Assembly (NCBI GenBank): GCA_009663005.1
Contig: CM018910.1
Span: 9,737,831 to 9,750,695 of the forward strand
Direction: 5' to 3'
Source of the DNA: Actinidia chinensis
Taxonomy: Eukaryota; Streptophyta; Magnoliopsida; Ericales; Actinidiaceae
DNA length: 12,865 nucleotides
Made by a program: the position numbers and the translations under genes. Positions 1 through 8,137 of the stretch are shown piece after piece (the stretch's first letter is position 1; every line of letters starts with the position of its first letter). A model generated the notes under the pieces. The model was given only the letters and a program-made list of their open reading frames with translations. It did not search any database and had not been told where the DNA came from.

Positions 1-734
1 TTAACCTAGCCTTAATCCGAGCAAATATTGTTCTATCAACAAATTTCCATCAAGTTAAATACTATAGATTATAGAATATCTGTAGTTTTAGTCAATCATT
101 TTGAACAATCATTATTGAAATACCATCTTGTTTTCCTCTTGGTATAAATTTCGTTCATGTCTACCTAACTGTCTTTTTTCCGTTTGGATCTTAAATTTGA
201 AAAAGGAAAACATACAAAATGAAAAAAATGAAAAAAAGGTATAGTAAGCATATTCGTTTAGAAAAACAAAGGGGATTACAACTTAATCAAGGGGAAAAAT
301 TACAAGGAAAAACTTTAGAGTTAGACTTGGTAACAAATTAACTATAATTTTTAATTTTGAGAAATTAAACTTTAAATTTTTATTTTGTTACAATTCAAAT
401 TATAGAACAATCTTCATTTATGTACACTACGCTAAGTAATCCTAGTCAAAGCAAACAATTGGAAAACAATATCGAATGAACTTGAGACCCTTTAAAAGCT
501 CTATCGTTCACTCGATTAGTGGCCAAAAAATTCAGCATTTGCTTAAAAATTTCTACCACTCTACTTTAATCTTTGTTGTATATATGTCTTAATTTTAGGG
601 TTTAGAATTTCAAAAGGGGCCTTGATGAGCTCGGCATTGTAGTTTTCAAAATTATTTTGCATGTCGTTAAAAAAAGAAGGTTGACAAAATGTTCAAAATT
701 GTGATAGGTTTAAAAGTGTTAGGATTTAATTTGT
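1..734. other. AT-rich intergenic DNA, no gene seen
   Basis: Both strands are dense in stops, with many A and T runs. I see no conserved protein reading, RNA gene or terminal repeat. It is probably ordinary plant intergenic sequence. Confidence 0.6.
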
Positions 735-888
735 GGCCAAATCTGTTTGAATCAAAGATTTAGCGAGAAAAAGAGAAATGAAAATAGAAAAAGGTAGATG
801 ATTCAATGGTCTCGAATGATTGGATCGTCTAATATTTTCATTTCCTCCATTTTCTTTTCCTTAATAAATTCTAGATCATATTCCGGCC
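735..888. repeat. Degraded MITE-like repeat, copy 1
   Basis: This block of about 154 bp matches the one at 11343-11488 in the same orientation. Shared landmarks, in order, are a GATTT followed by a GAGAAAAAG/GAGGGAAAAAG purine tract, GAAAAAGGTAGA, TTGGATCGTCTAA/TTGGATCGTCTAA, TTTTCATTTCC, and a final GGCCTAA/AGCCTAA. The ends are imperfect inverted repeats: the left begins GGCC..TGTTTGAATC, and the right read in reverse begins GGCCGG..GATC followed by AAGGAAAAGAAAATGG. No convincing target-site duplication survives (left TGT, right TAA). It encodes no protein, as expected of a non-autonomous element. It is clearly more decayed than copy 2. Confidence 0.6.
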
Positions 889-954
889 TAAATTTTTTTT
901 TTGGTAGTTTTTCCAAAAAAAACAATTAGTTAAAAGAAAAAGAAAAAGAAAAAA

Positions 955-1032
955 ATGGACGCGAGAGAAGCAAAGCAATGCCTGATGAAGTTGGTTGAAA
1001 AGATGAAAAATGACAAATTTGTGATAAACTAA
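955..1032 (+). other. Tiny ORF, 25 codons, unrecognised
   Basis: An ATG after a purine-rich tract opens a 25-residue frame beginning MDAREAKQCLMKLVEKMKND and ending at TAA (1030-1032). The local GC content is higher than its surroundings and the peptide is charged and helix-like, unlike the usual Phe/Ile/Lys-rich chance frames here. It could be the start of a truncated first exon, with a possible donor GT at 1021, or chance. I recognise no family. Confidence 0.15.
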
Positions 1033-1404
1033 AACTACTGTACTAATCCAAAAAATAACAATAATAAATTATAGGTAAGACAAATTCAAAGGACACATCG
1101 TATCGAATATTACGATCGACTGTAGTGAATGTTACGAATTGTGTCGTAAAAATAATAAAAATAGTATGTATACTAGTAAAATATTTTGACTTTTTAAGAT
1201 AAAGAAAAGTATGATGTTTTTTTTTTTAATCAGGGTGGAAAATATTACGATCGTTGTGATAATTATTATACATGAATGAAATTAATGCAATTATCTGCAC
1301 CATTTTTAAGAGTGTGATTTCGCCGCACAGTAAGTAAACTTACTTAAATTGCATTAATCTGCTACTACTTTGATGACACCCTCTCTCTTTCACCTTCCTT
1401 CAAT
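1033..1404. other. AT-rich flank upstream of the P450 remnant
   Basis: This is presumably the former promoter of the P450, but no clear TATA box at a sensible distance can be identified. It holds a 13-bp direct repeat, AATATTACGATCG, at 1106-1118 and 1241-1253, and a perfect 7-bp inverted repeat, AGTAAGT/ACTTACT, at 1329-1335 and 1338-1344 with a 2-bp spacer. Confidence 0.4.
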
Positions 1405-2315
1405 ATGGATTTCCAATTTCCATCCAAATCCCTCTGCTCTTAGCCTGCCTGCTTTTCCTTCCATGGTGGTAAAAAATGTGAGAAATCCAAAATCTCGAGC
1501 CTCAATTCCAATTCCAAAACTACCCCCAGGGCCATGGAACTTACCCATCATAGAAATATTCACAATATGGCTCATACCAACCACAATTGAGAACATTGGC
1601 CGAACATATGGACCGTTGATGCATCTACAACTCGGTCAAGTGCAGTGTCACTTGGTCGTCTCTGTGCCTGAAATCTCCAAAGAGGGTTCTAAAAGACCAC
1701 GACATAGTCTTCGCCCAAAGGCCTTTTCTTCTCGCCTTCCAAAATTTTCTCTTATGGTTCCACGAACATTGTCTTTTCCCGTATGGCGATACTGGAGACA
1801 AATGCGAAAAATTTGTGTCATGGAATTGTTAAGCGCCAGGCGCGTTACAATCATTCCAGGGGATTTAGGGGAAGAGGAAGTTTCGGAATTTAGTCAAAAT
1901 CAATTTCAAAAGATACGGGATTGTCAATGCAATCTTAGCAAAGAAAATATCCTCACTAACGTATGGGATTGTTGCTAGGGCCGAATTGGAGGAGAAACAA
2001 AACACCAAGAAGAGTTCATTAGCTGTGGAGGAACCACGGTCTTGGCAGCGGGTTTCAGCATCGTGGACTTGTACCCTTAGGAAAGTATCAAGTGATCAAC
2101 GGAATGAGAAGTAGGCTTTGAGAAGTTGAAAACAACAGACTCGATAAAAAATCGAAGATTGTGACAGAGCATAGAGATGGAAAACAGTGCGGCGACAGAA
2201 AGAAGGTGGCAAAATCAAGGGAAACAGAGGATTAGTCGATGTTCTTCTAAGGGTTCAGAACGCATGGGGACCTGGAATTTGGCATTGATGACTGAAACAT
2301 CAAAGCAGTCTTTTG
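1405..2315 (+). pseudogene. Cytochrome P450 (CYP71D-like) pseudogene, partial exon 1
   Basis: Intact members of this clan are ER-anchored heme monooxygenases that oxidise terpenoids and other specialised metabolites using electrons from NADPH-P450 reductase. The ancestral start is probably ATG 1405 (MDFQFPS..), which hits a stop at 1441. Recognisable blocks in order are the proline hinge KLPPGPW (PPGP at 1523-1534); NIHNMAHTNH (1555-1584); TYGPLMHLQLGQV (from 1604); VLKDHDIVFAQRPFLLAFQN (from 1686); PYGD (1779-1790) then WRQMRKIC..ELLSARRV (from 1793, C-helix); EEEVSEF; KKISSLTYGIVARAEL; QEEFIS..LAAGFSIVDLYP (2006-2077); VINGMRSRL; EKL; IVTEHRD; LVDVLLRVQ (2229-2258); and a final NIKAV (2296-2310). 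These lie in all three frames. At least a dozen shifts and several nonsense codons (1441, 2078, 2293) separate them. The match stops just before the I-helix. The AGxDT, ExxR and FxxGxRxCxG segments are missing, so only about 300 of the usual ~500 residues are represented. It cannot make an enzyme. The family call is firm; the subfamily is judged from recall. Confidence 0.93.
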
Positions 2316-3571
2316 GGTTAGTGTTTTTCTGGGTGTTTGTCTTTTTTTTTTTATATTCATTGCAACATTTCGAGTCATATAATGCGAAAGCACATATGTT
2401 CCCCTATTTCTGTCCGACATTTTTTGGGGAAAAAAACAATCCAACTTCTACCCATGGTTAATGGGTGAGAGGGTCAACAATAATTATATGCATAAATTTG
2501 TTTTTCGCTATTTTTGCTCTCTTGTCTGTTTCAATAATTTCGTTGTCAAAAGATTACTTTTCCGCATATTATTGTTGTTTCATAAGCCCCAGTTTTTCAG
2601 AACGTCTTTGAAACAGTTTTGAACAAAAAATATTCATCTTTTCACAAGTGATTCATTTTTCTTTTTTAAATGAATTTTCAAGATTTGGAAACAATTTTTT
2701 GCGTAATAGATTTGTTTAATAAGTTTTGAAAATGTCAACGAAAGTAAATTTTCCTGTGTATAACCTAACTGAAACATACAAAATATTTTATTGTAAAATA
2801 TCTTATTCATTTTTTTTATATCTCTTTCCATATCTTATTCATTTTTTTTGCAAATTATTAGGCTTGTTTGTCCTAATTTTTCAAATTAATTTGTGTAGAA
2901 TGGTCTTTTCAAACCTTATTTCAAAACATTCATTGTTTTCATATATTATTTATTTTTTACTGAAAAATAATTTTTGAGATTTGAATATCATCTTTAAATA
3001 TTTTCTCAACACTATGTTATTTTTTCAAAAAAAAAAATCTCAAAAATAAATTTCTAAAACTATCAACCAAACATTTTTCTTAAAACTATTTGATTTTTCT
3101 AGAATTTTAGAATATCTTTTTTAAAATCTTCCACTATATCTAAGGGTGAGGGGCGGATTGCGGAGTGCCGAAACAAAACAGGAAAAATTAATCATTATAA
3201 GGGGACACATTTGAATCATCCATTCTTTGGATGACCCATGACTCGGCTCATAATTTTATTTGTAATTAGTTTTTAATTTTTAATTTTTTATTTTGTAAAT
3301 TATAAATTTAGTTTACTTTATATACAATTGATATCAATGAAAATTGTTATTTGGATTCTATTTTTGCCGTAATTTTTTTCAACAAACTTAAGATATTTTG
3401 GTCTCGTGATCGACAATTGAATTCCAGAATATAATTTCTGTTGGGTACTAATGTTTTGAAATTGCAGAAATAATATCGTGGACTATTAAACTATTTTTAT
3501 ATTATTATCAATTCAGTATTTTATAAAATTTTAAATAAATTCAGGATTTTTCGGATTTGTGTGGGGGTGTA
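2316..3571. other. AT-rich DNA, no gene; P450 second half not found
   Basis: After the P450 remnant the sequence becomes low-complexity, T-rich and A-rich. I looked for the missing P450 half (I-helix, ExxR, heme-binding Cys loop) and saw none. Open stretches here encode only Phe/Ile/Lys/Asn-rich peptides typical of AT-rich noise. A small GC-richer island near 3148-3175 has no recognisable identity. Confidence 0.55.
2798..2849. repeat. 20-bp direct repeat, 32-bp period
   Basis: The 20-bp word ATATCTTATTCATTTTTTTT occurs at 2798-2817 and again at 2830-2849. It is a two-copy local duplication in low-complexity DNA. Confidence 0.8.
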
Positions 3572-3902
3572 TGTTTAGAGAATGAGAGAAAGAAATCAAT
3601 ATAGACCATGCGGTGGTCCTACACTGTGTGGATTTCTGCAGTCAGTCACCAATTCGGTGTTGGGCATAGCTACGACAAAGAAATAGTGAGACGAGTGAGA
3701 TCGACCTCGAGGTATTTCCAGAAATGACTTCCGACGGAAAATTGACGATTGAAAAACGTATGTAGAGAGAAAGATAGTGTATGTATCTTCTAGACTAAAT
3801 TCGTATATATTAAAAAAATAAAGACTAATTTTATATGGCACAGTTCGGCGCGTCCATTGACGCACCAGCTGTCGTGTCACTGACATACTGCAGTTATTCA
3901 CA
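3572..3902 (-). mobile_element. Possible solo LTR (retrotransposon) remnant
   Basis: This stretch of about 330 bp has clearly higher GC and CpG content than its flanks. Read on the minus strand it is laid out like a plant LTR: it opens TGTGTGAATAACTGC, carries CATATAAAATT as a TATA box (around 3829-3840), then a TCTTTCTCTCTACATACG leader-like tract, and closes TTTCTCTCATTCTCTAAACA. No tRNA-primer binding site follows the CA end, no gag/pol sequence is present, and the flanking 5 bp (GTGTA versus TTTTA or CATTT) do not match. It would therefore be a decayed solo LTR or fragment. The 101-residue minus-strand open frame here runs off the repeat and resembles no protein I know. It could instead be another kind of non-coding repeat. 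Confidence 0.35.
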
Positions 3903-4540
3903 CATTTTATTATAAATTATTGATCGAATTTTCTCTATTTAGCATTCTTTCGCATTTTATTTGTGGCAATTTAAATGTTGTTTTGGGGCGCGAATAAGTT
4001 TTAAATAATTTTACTGATAGAAATATCAAATCGAGACCTTTTGACTAACCTTGTCATGCAAGAAACTCAATTCGATGACGGTAGGATTTTCTTCTTGAGC
4101 CGCCAACGACTTTTTTCTAAATAAAGAGAAAACTTAGTGATTATGATTCACATTGTGGAAAATTTTTGACTGCTTATGACTAACCTTGTCATTGCAAGAA
4201 ATCTCAAATGAGATTTAACGTCGTCAACATATTCATTATAATATTTATTTGATATTTATTTGAACAACTATTAATAAGAAAGCTTAATTATTTTAAGGAG
4301 TATTTGTGAATAGATGTCACAATTAATAAAAATACCGTTTATAGAAAATGTGCCTTTTGGGAACATTCATCTTTCCCTAATGTTGGGAACAATTTCTGTT
4401 TTGTTTAGACTTTTTATCGAACTAGACTCTTACACAATACATTCACGTAAAAAACAATTGAAGATTTTACTATAGTTTAAACTTGAAGCTTATTTAATAA
4501 AAAAAACTTGAGGCTCTATTATTATATATCTCTACAAAAT
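3903..4540. other. AT-rich DNA with a local direct repeat pair
   Basis: No gene is visible. The main structure is an imperfect repeat of about 28 bp: TGACTAACCTTGTCATGCAA.. at 4042-4070 and TGACTAACCTTGTCATTGCA.. at 4177-4207, both continuing AAGAAA(T)CTCAA and both followed by a GACG/GTCG-containing stretch. The offset is about 136 bp. Confidence 0.55.
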
Positions 4541-4550
4541 GGGAGATATT

Positions 4551-4870
4551 TATATATAGAGAGAGATTGAAAGAGTATTCATCATTTTGTCTCTTCTTTT
4601 TCCTTCTTGAAGAAGATTACTTGATATTTCATGGATGGTGGCTTTGATTTAGAGACGTTGGGTTGAGTTTTTGTAATATGACAGAAACCAATCAACGAGT
4701 TCTAAATCGAAGCTACATATTCCGGCTAAAAAGATTCCAACTTGGAAGCTACCGACGAGTGAAAATTAAGTTAAGTTTGCGATTCGCTAAACTTTGAATT
4801 TAATTTTCTTCTTCGTGTTGATCTCTTTTTCCATTTTTTCCTTGGTTTTGGATCTATGATATTAAGTCGA
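4551..4870 (+). promoter_or_regulatory. Promoter and leader-like region, duplicated copy A
   Basis: A TATATATA box at 4551-4558 is followed about 30 bp later by a TC-rich leader (TCTCTTCTTTTTCCTTCTTG). The segment around 4690-4780 aligns with copy B at 5762-5850, sharing the blocks CTACAT, AAAGATT, GAAGCTACCGA, GTGAAAATTA and TAAGTTT in the same order and spacing. Similarity continues weakly downstream (GTGTTGATCTCTTTTTCCAT..GGTTTTGGATC against GTTTTGATATATTTCAT..GGTTTTGATCC). At the position of copy B's splice donor GTAAGT, this copy has TTAAGT (4771-4776), so that donor appears lost. It is probably the 5' leader and first intron start of a duplicated, now dead or altered, transcription unit. 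No long coding frame follows. Confidence 0.4.
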
Positions 4871-5599
4871 CAATTTTTTTTTTTTCCCAAAGTTTTAGTC
4901 ATTTGTTTTTTTCTTTTGTTTTTAACTTTTTTGGGTTCGTCTCTGAATCGAGGAATTGATAAAAGTAACAGAATTTTTTTTTAGAGGAAACTACTACTTA
5001 AATCCTATTGTTCCAAAATAATATAATTTTAGATTAATCTGAACTTGTGGTGTTGTTTTGTGTACAAAAAAAATCGTTTTTTGCTTAGTTGTGTTTTTTT
5101 ATTGTTGTTTAAACTCCCATCCATGGGAAGTTTTTCGTGTAATTAGCCAATAAATGGCACATTGATGTATTCTAATTAGTTTCTTCTGTGATTGACCCTT
5201 CCAAATACTTCCATATCTGAATCAAGAATGCTTTTGAAATCGCTTTTTTATTTCTATATTGGTTTTCATATTTTTTTTTAACCAATCAATAATTAATTTT
5301 TCCTACTCTATTTTCTTTTTAAATTTTTGCTTGCCCCCTCCTTCTTTTGTTTCTTTGGAATAATACTAGGAAACAAAGTAGCGTCAAGCCAAAGAGTCCT
5401 ATACATTCTCAGAGAACATCCTAATAATTTCAATTTTTTTGTTCTAATTTATATTGTCCCAAGAGCCCAAAAATATTTGGGACCAGATCGACTCGGATTT
5501 TTCCATGTCACCCAATTTACACCCTATAACCCTAGCTACCGCACAAATAGGAATAAAAATAGTAGCTTCAAACTCAAGTATTCCTAAGAATTAATAAGA
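4871..5599. other. Spacer between duplicated leaders; possible promoter B
   Basis: The first ~450 bp are T-rich with long T runs and no gene. From about 5460 the composition becomes more balanced. It has CCCAAAAATATTTGGG (5467-5482, nearly palindromic), a telo-box-like AACCCTA (5528-5534) and ATAAAAAT (5553-5560) as a weak TATA candidate. These are plausible promoter elements for the leader at 5600-5842. An open frame here starts at a TTG and has no recognisable protein similarity. Confidence 0.3.
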
Positions 5600-5842
5600 A
5601 ACTTGAGTCCTACTAAGTTTAGAGAGAGAGCATGAAATTTAGGCACTCCGCGCCATTTCGTTTCTTCTTCTTTCTTTTTCTTCCGCTTTTGAAAGTGATC
5701 GTTTCCTGACGGGTGATTTCAATGAGAAGTTATTGTGCTTGTGTTTCTATCATAAACGCCACACAACAAGTCCCTAAATTAAACTACATTTTCATGTCTA
5801 GAAAGATTGGATGCTGAAGCTACCGATCAGGTGAAAATTACG
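5600..5842 (+). other. Putative non-coding first exon, duplicated copy B
   Basis: A pyrimidine-rich leader (CGTTTCTTCTTCTTTCTTTT near 5660) leads to GAAGCTACCGATCAGGTGAA and then a strong plant donor, CG|GTAAGTTT, with GT at 5843-5844. The last ~80 bp are about three-quarters identical to copy A (4690-4770). All frames are interrupted, so it would be 5' UTR or non-coding RNA. A reasonable acceptor is TCTCAACAG at 6451-6459, which would give a 617-bp intron. Exon status rests only on the donor, the composition and the conserved block between copies. Confidence 0.35.
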
Positions 5843-6459
5843 GTAAGTTTTTTACTAGATGATAATACTTTTTAATAATTTTATATTTTTTTCACCGTTT
5901 TGATATATTTCATTTTCTCCATGTTATTGGTTTTGATCCATGAGATGATTACACCTTCCTTTCTTCAGATTATGATGATAATCTTGTTCAGTTCTATGTC
6001 ATCTGCATATGAAAGTTCTATTGACGTTCATCCTACATGAGTTAGGAATAGAAATCAATCATGGAATTTCGATGATTTCCGTTCCTTGTATTTTATAAGA
6101 TCAATCCACTTATTTGATTGATTCTTGCGTAGAAATCGACAGTCTGTCTGAATCGTCAATTTTTGTATGATAATTTTTAAGATGATGTTGCACTTGGGGT
6201 TTGGTTTGATGTTGCAATAACTCCTGTTTGATTTTTGATCTCTATAACCTTCGTTCAAGCTTGTATGATTGATATTGCCTTGTAATCTGTCTTGCTTGTG
6301 TTGTGCGTGGCGTTTTGATATGTGTTGCCTTCTATAACATTAACTTTTGATATGTTGTTTGATCTCTATAACATTTAACTGTCAATCTTAACGGGATTGT
6401 AGTGCCCTACAATTGTATTCGCGTGTGTTTTTGATTTTATTTTGTGGGGTTCTCAACAG
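5843..6459 (+). other. Possible leader intron with short internal repeats
   Basis: This T-rich stretch starts with GTAAGT and ends with CAACAG, as expected for a plant 5' UTR intron. Within 6232-6377 it carries reiterated words: TTTTTGATCTCTATAACC (6232-6249), TTTGATCTCTATAACATTTA (6359-6378), CCTTCTATAACATTAACTTT (6328-6347) and TTTTGATATG twice (6313 and 6346). No coding frame stands out on either strand. Confidence 0.3.
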
Positions 6460-6591
6460 GATGTGGGGTATCTATGGCAAACTGCAATTCAATGTATCTT
6501 GGATTTTAGGCAGAATAATGTTCCTACTTACAACCTAGCTTTCTTGATGGATTTTCTTTTTACAGTTCTTTTTGTTAAATTTGGTCCATAG
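6460..6591 (+). other. Possible exon start after acceptor, unrecognised
   Basis: The acceptor TCTCAACAG is followed at once by GATG. ATG 6461 gives a 25-residue frame (MWGIYGKLQF.., stop TAG at 6536-6538). The alternative frame from 6460 stays open for 43 codons (DVGYLWQTAIQ..) to TAG at 6589-6591. An intron ending just before the start codon is a common plant arrangement, but neither peptide resembles a family I know and no donor clearly closes an exon. It may be chance. Confidence 0.15.
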
Positions 6592-7029
6592 TTCTGCTTT
6601 ACTTTTAAAAGGATCAATAATAAAAAATATGTGATAATTAAAAATTGATCCCGAATTTATTTTGCTTATTGGTCTATTTGGTTTTTCACATATGGGCCAA
6701 ATGACTCCCTCTTTATCTTATCTTCTTTTTAACTGCGATCGTGTCGGGATTTAAAATCTACATGAAGAGAATAGAGTATAAAATTCGGTTGCCCTAAATT
6801 TTAATTTTTCTATGCTAAACCAAACTTTTGTAAGAACTATATAGAGATTTCAGGATCTTGCATCGTTTGAGTGCACTCTGTTATTGAAATCGTTGGTCTA
6901 TTGTGATATTATGTGATTTGTTGGGGGGGGGGGGGGGGGGGCAATGTTTTAATGCTTATTTTGTATATTTGAGTCCTTATCCAGCAAACGATCAGTTCTT
7001 GCGGTTGTTTTTTTATATATATGTATTTA
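6592..7029. other. AT-rich DNA with a 19-bp poly-G run
   Basis: There is no gene on either strand. The only striking feature is an uninterrupted run of 19 G at 6923-6941, which is exceptional in this AT-rich context. Confidence 0.6.
6923..6941 (+). repeat. G19 homopolymer
   Basis: Nineteen consecutive G residues follow GATTTGTT and precede CAATG. The run could form G-quadruplex structures. Its true length is likely variable and may be mis-measured by sequencing. Confidence 0.9.
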
Positions 7030-7506
7030 GGGGCCGTTTTTTTTTGGCTACCGGATAGGAGGGGAACTTTTCCCCCCGGATAATGTTTTTCCCCCGGTGT
7101 TTGGCTGGCGGATATGCCCGGACGGATCAATTTATGCCCCCCGGAGGTAGATAAGGCGGATATTTTTTTTTGGGTGGTCTAGAGTCTTAACTAAAAGTCA
7201 TTCGGGGGATAGGGGTGGGCGATCAGCCAAAACTATATAACAGAGACCTCACCTGTCTATTTTTTTTATCTATGGATCGACACCCTCAACAATCTCTTTT
7301 TTACTCCAGCACACTACAATATTTTTCTATTTCGTTTCTCTTTCTCATATTTTCTTCCTTCTCCTCCACCCTTCTCCACCGCCTTCTACACGAAAGTATC
7401 CAAAAAAACTTTAAAGTTATCCCTCTTCCAAAAAGTTATTATTCTAAAAATTTATCCCCACTCTAAAAGTTATCTCCTCCCATATCCTCCAGCCAAAACG
7501 ATGCCC
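7030..7506. mobile_element. PIF/Harbinger (Tourist-like) MITE, 477 bp
   Basis: The element lies between TTA at 7027-7029 and TTA at 7507-7509, the 3-bp duplication typical of PIF/Harbinger insertions. Its left end reads GGGGCCGTTTTTTTTTGGCT then ACCGGATAGGAGGGG. The right end in reverse reads GGGCATCGTTTTGGCTGGAG then GATATGGGAGGAG, an imperfect terminal inverted repeat of about 35 bp. The word GGATA occurs at 7053, 7078, 7110, 7158 and 7207 in the left part. Its complement TATCC occurs at 7397, 7418, 7453 and 7483 in the right part, giving symmetric subterminal arrays. An inner copy of the end motif (TTTGGCTGGCGGATATG, 7100-7116) matches the right terminus better than the outermost left end does. 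There is no transposase, so it is non-autonomous. An 83-codon frame inside it is a by-product. Confidence 0.8.
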
Positions 7507-7509
7507 TTA

Positions 7510-8137
7510 TTAATATGCTAGTTAAATTTTGATTTCTTTTCGATCGGATCAAATAAGTGTTTGTACTGCAAAATGCTTTTTTTCCCCAAAAATTAAACTA
7601 CATTTGGTTTGCAACTCTATGTTGCCTTTTTGGAAATATTTTTGCCTTGTTTGAAAAGTTTATTGTACTTATGAAATTTTAATTCATCCGGCTTTATTGG
7701 GTGTTGGAATGAAAGTATTTTTTTAGAATTCATGAATCGGATCACGACCAATTATCAAAGACTAAATGAAATTTAAGGACCCTTTTTGTAATAATAAAAA
7801 AATAAAAGGAAATGCATTGTAAGTAGAAAGGACCATATAAAACTCAATCGGATATACAGTACGAAATTGAGAAAAAGAAAATTAATTATATTGAAAATCA
7901 AAGTGACATAAGAAAATATTTTAGGTATTGTTGCATAATTAAAGATATTATTTAAATAATAAAATTCATGGGATTACAATATTGAGAAAATGTACTAATA
8001 TATTACAAATCAGACTTAGTGAGTCGTACGCTTACTAACCCAATTTATGTATTTCTTAATATGTGATAAAAAAAAAAATGGGCTATATGCAAAACCCAAA
8101 GGCCAACTTAATTGTTAAATTTAGTTTTTGGTTGCAG
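7510..8137. other. AT-rich DNA, no gene seen
   Basis: This is low-GC sequence with A/T runs and no conserved frame on either strand. Its last ~30 bp (TTTAGTTTTTGGTTGCAG) look like a branch and pyrimidine region with an acceptor AG at 8136-8137. Confidence 0.5.

Noticed and set aside
1370..1978. A 202-codon open frame that looks like a complete P450 N-terminal protein
   Set aside because: Its conserved blocks switch frame several times and the frame ends in a shifted TAG. It is part of the P450 pseudogene.
2177..2461. A 94-codon frame beginning MENSAATERRWQNQ
   Set aside because: It overlaps the end of the P450 remnant in the wrong frame and continues into low-complexity T-rich sequence.
3596..3901. 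A 101-codon minus-strand frame
   Set aside because: It coincides with the LTR-like repeat, includes what would be a TATA box and untranslated leader, and matches no protein I know.
4931..4960. GGGTTCG...AATCGAGG resembling a tRNA T-arm
   Set aside because: No acceptor stem, D-arm or anticodon arm can be placed around it.
5327..5587. An 86-codon plus-strand frame
   Set aside because: It begins at a TTG, has a Phe/Asn-rich composition and no recognisable domain, and overlaps probable promoter DNA.
6909..7466. Open frames on both strands across the poly-G run and MITE
   Set aside because: They are by-products of the G19 run, which reads as polyproline, and of the non-coding MITE interior.
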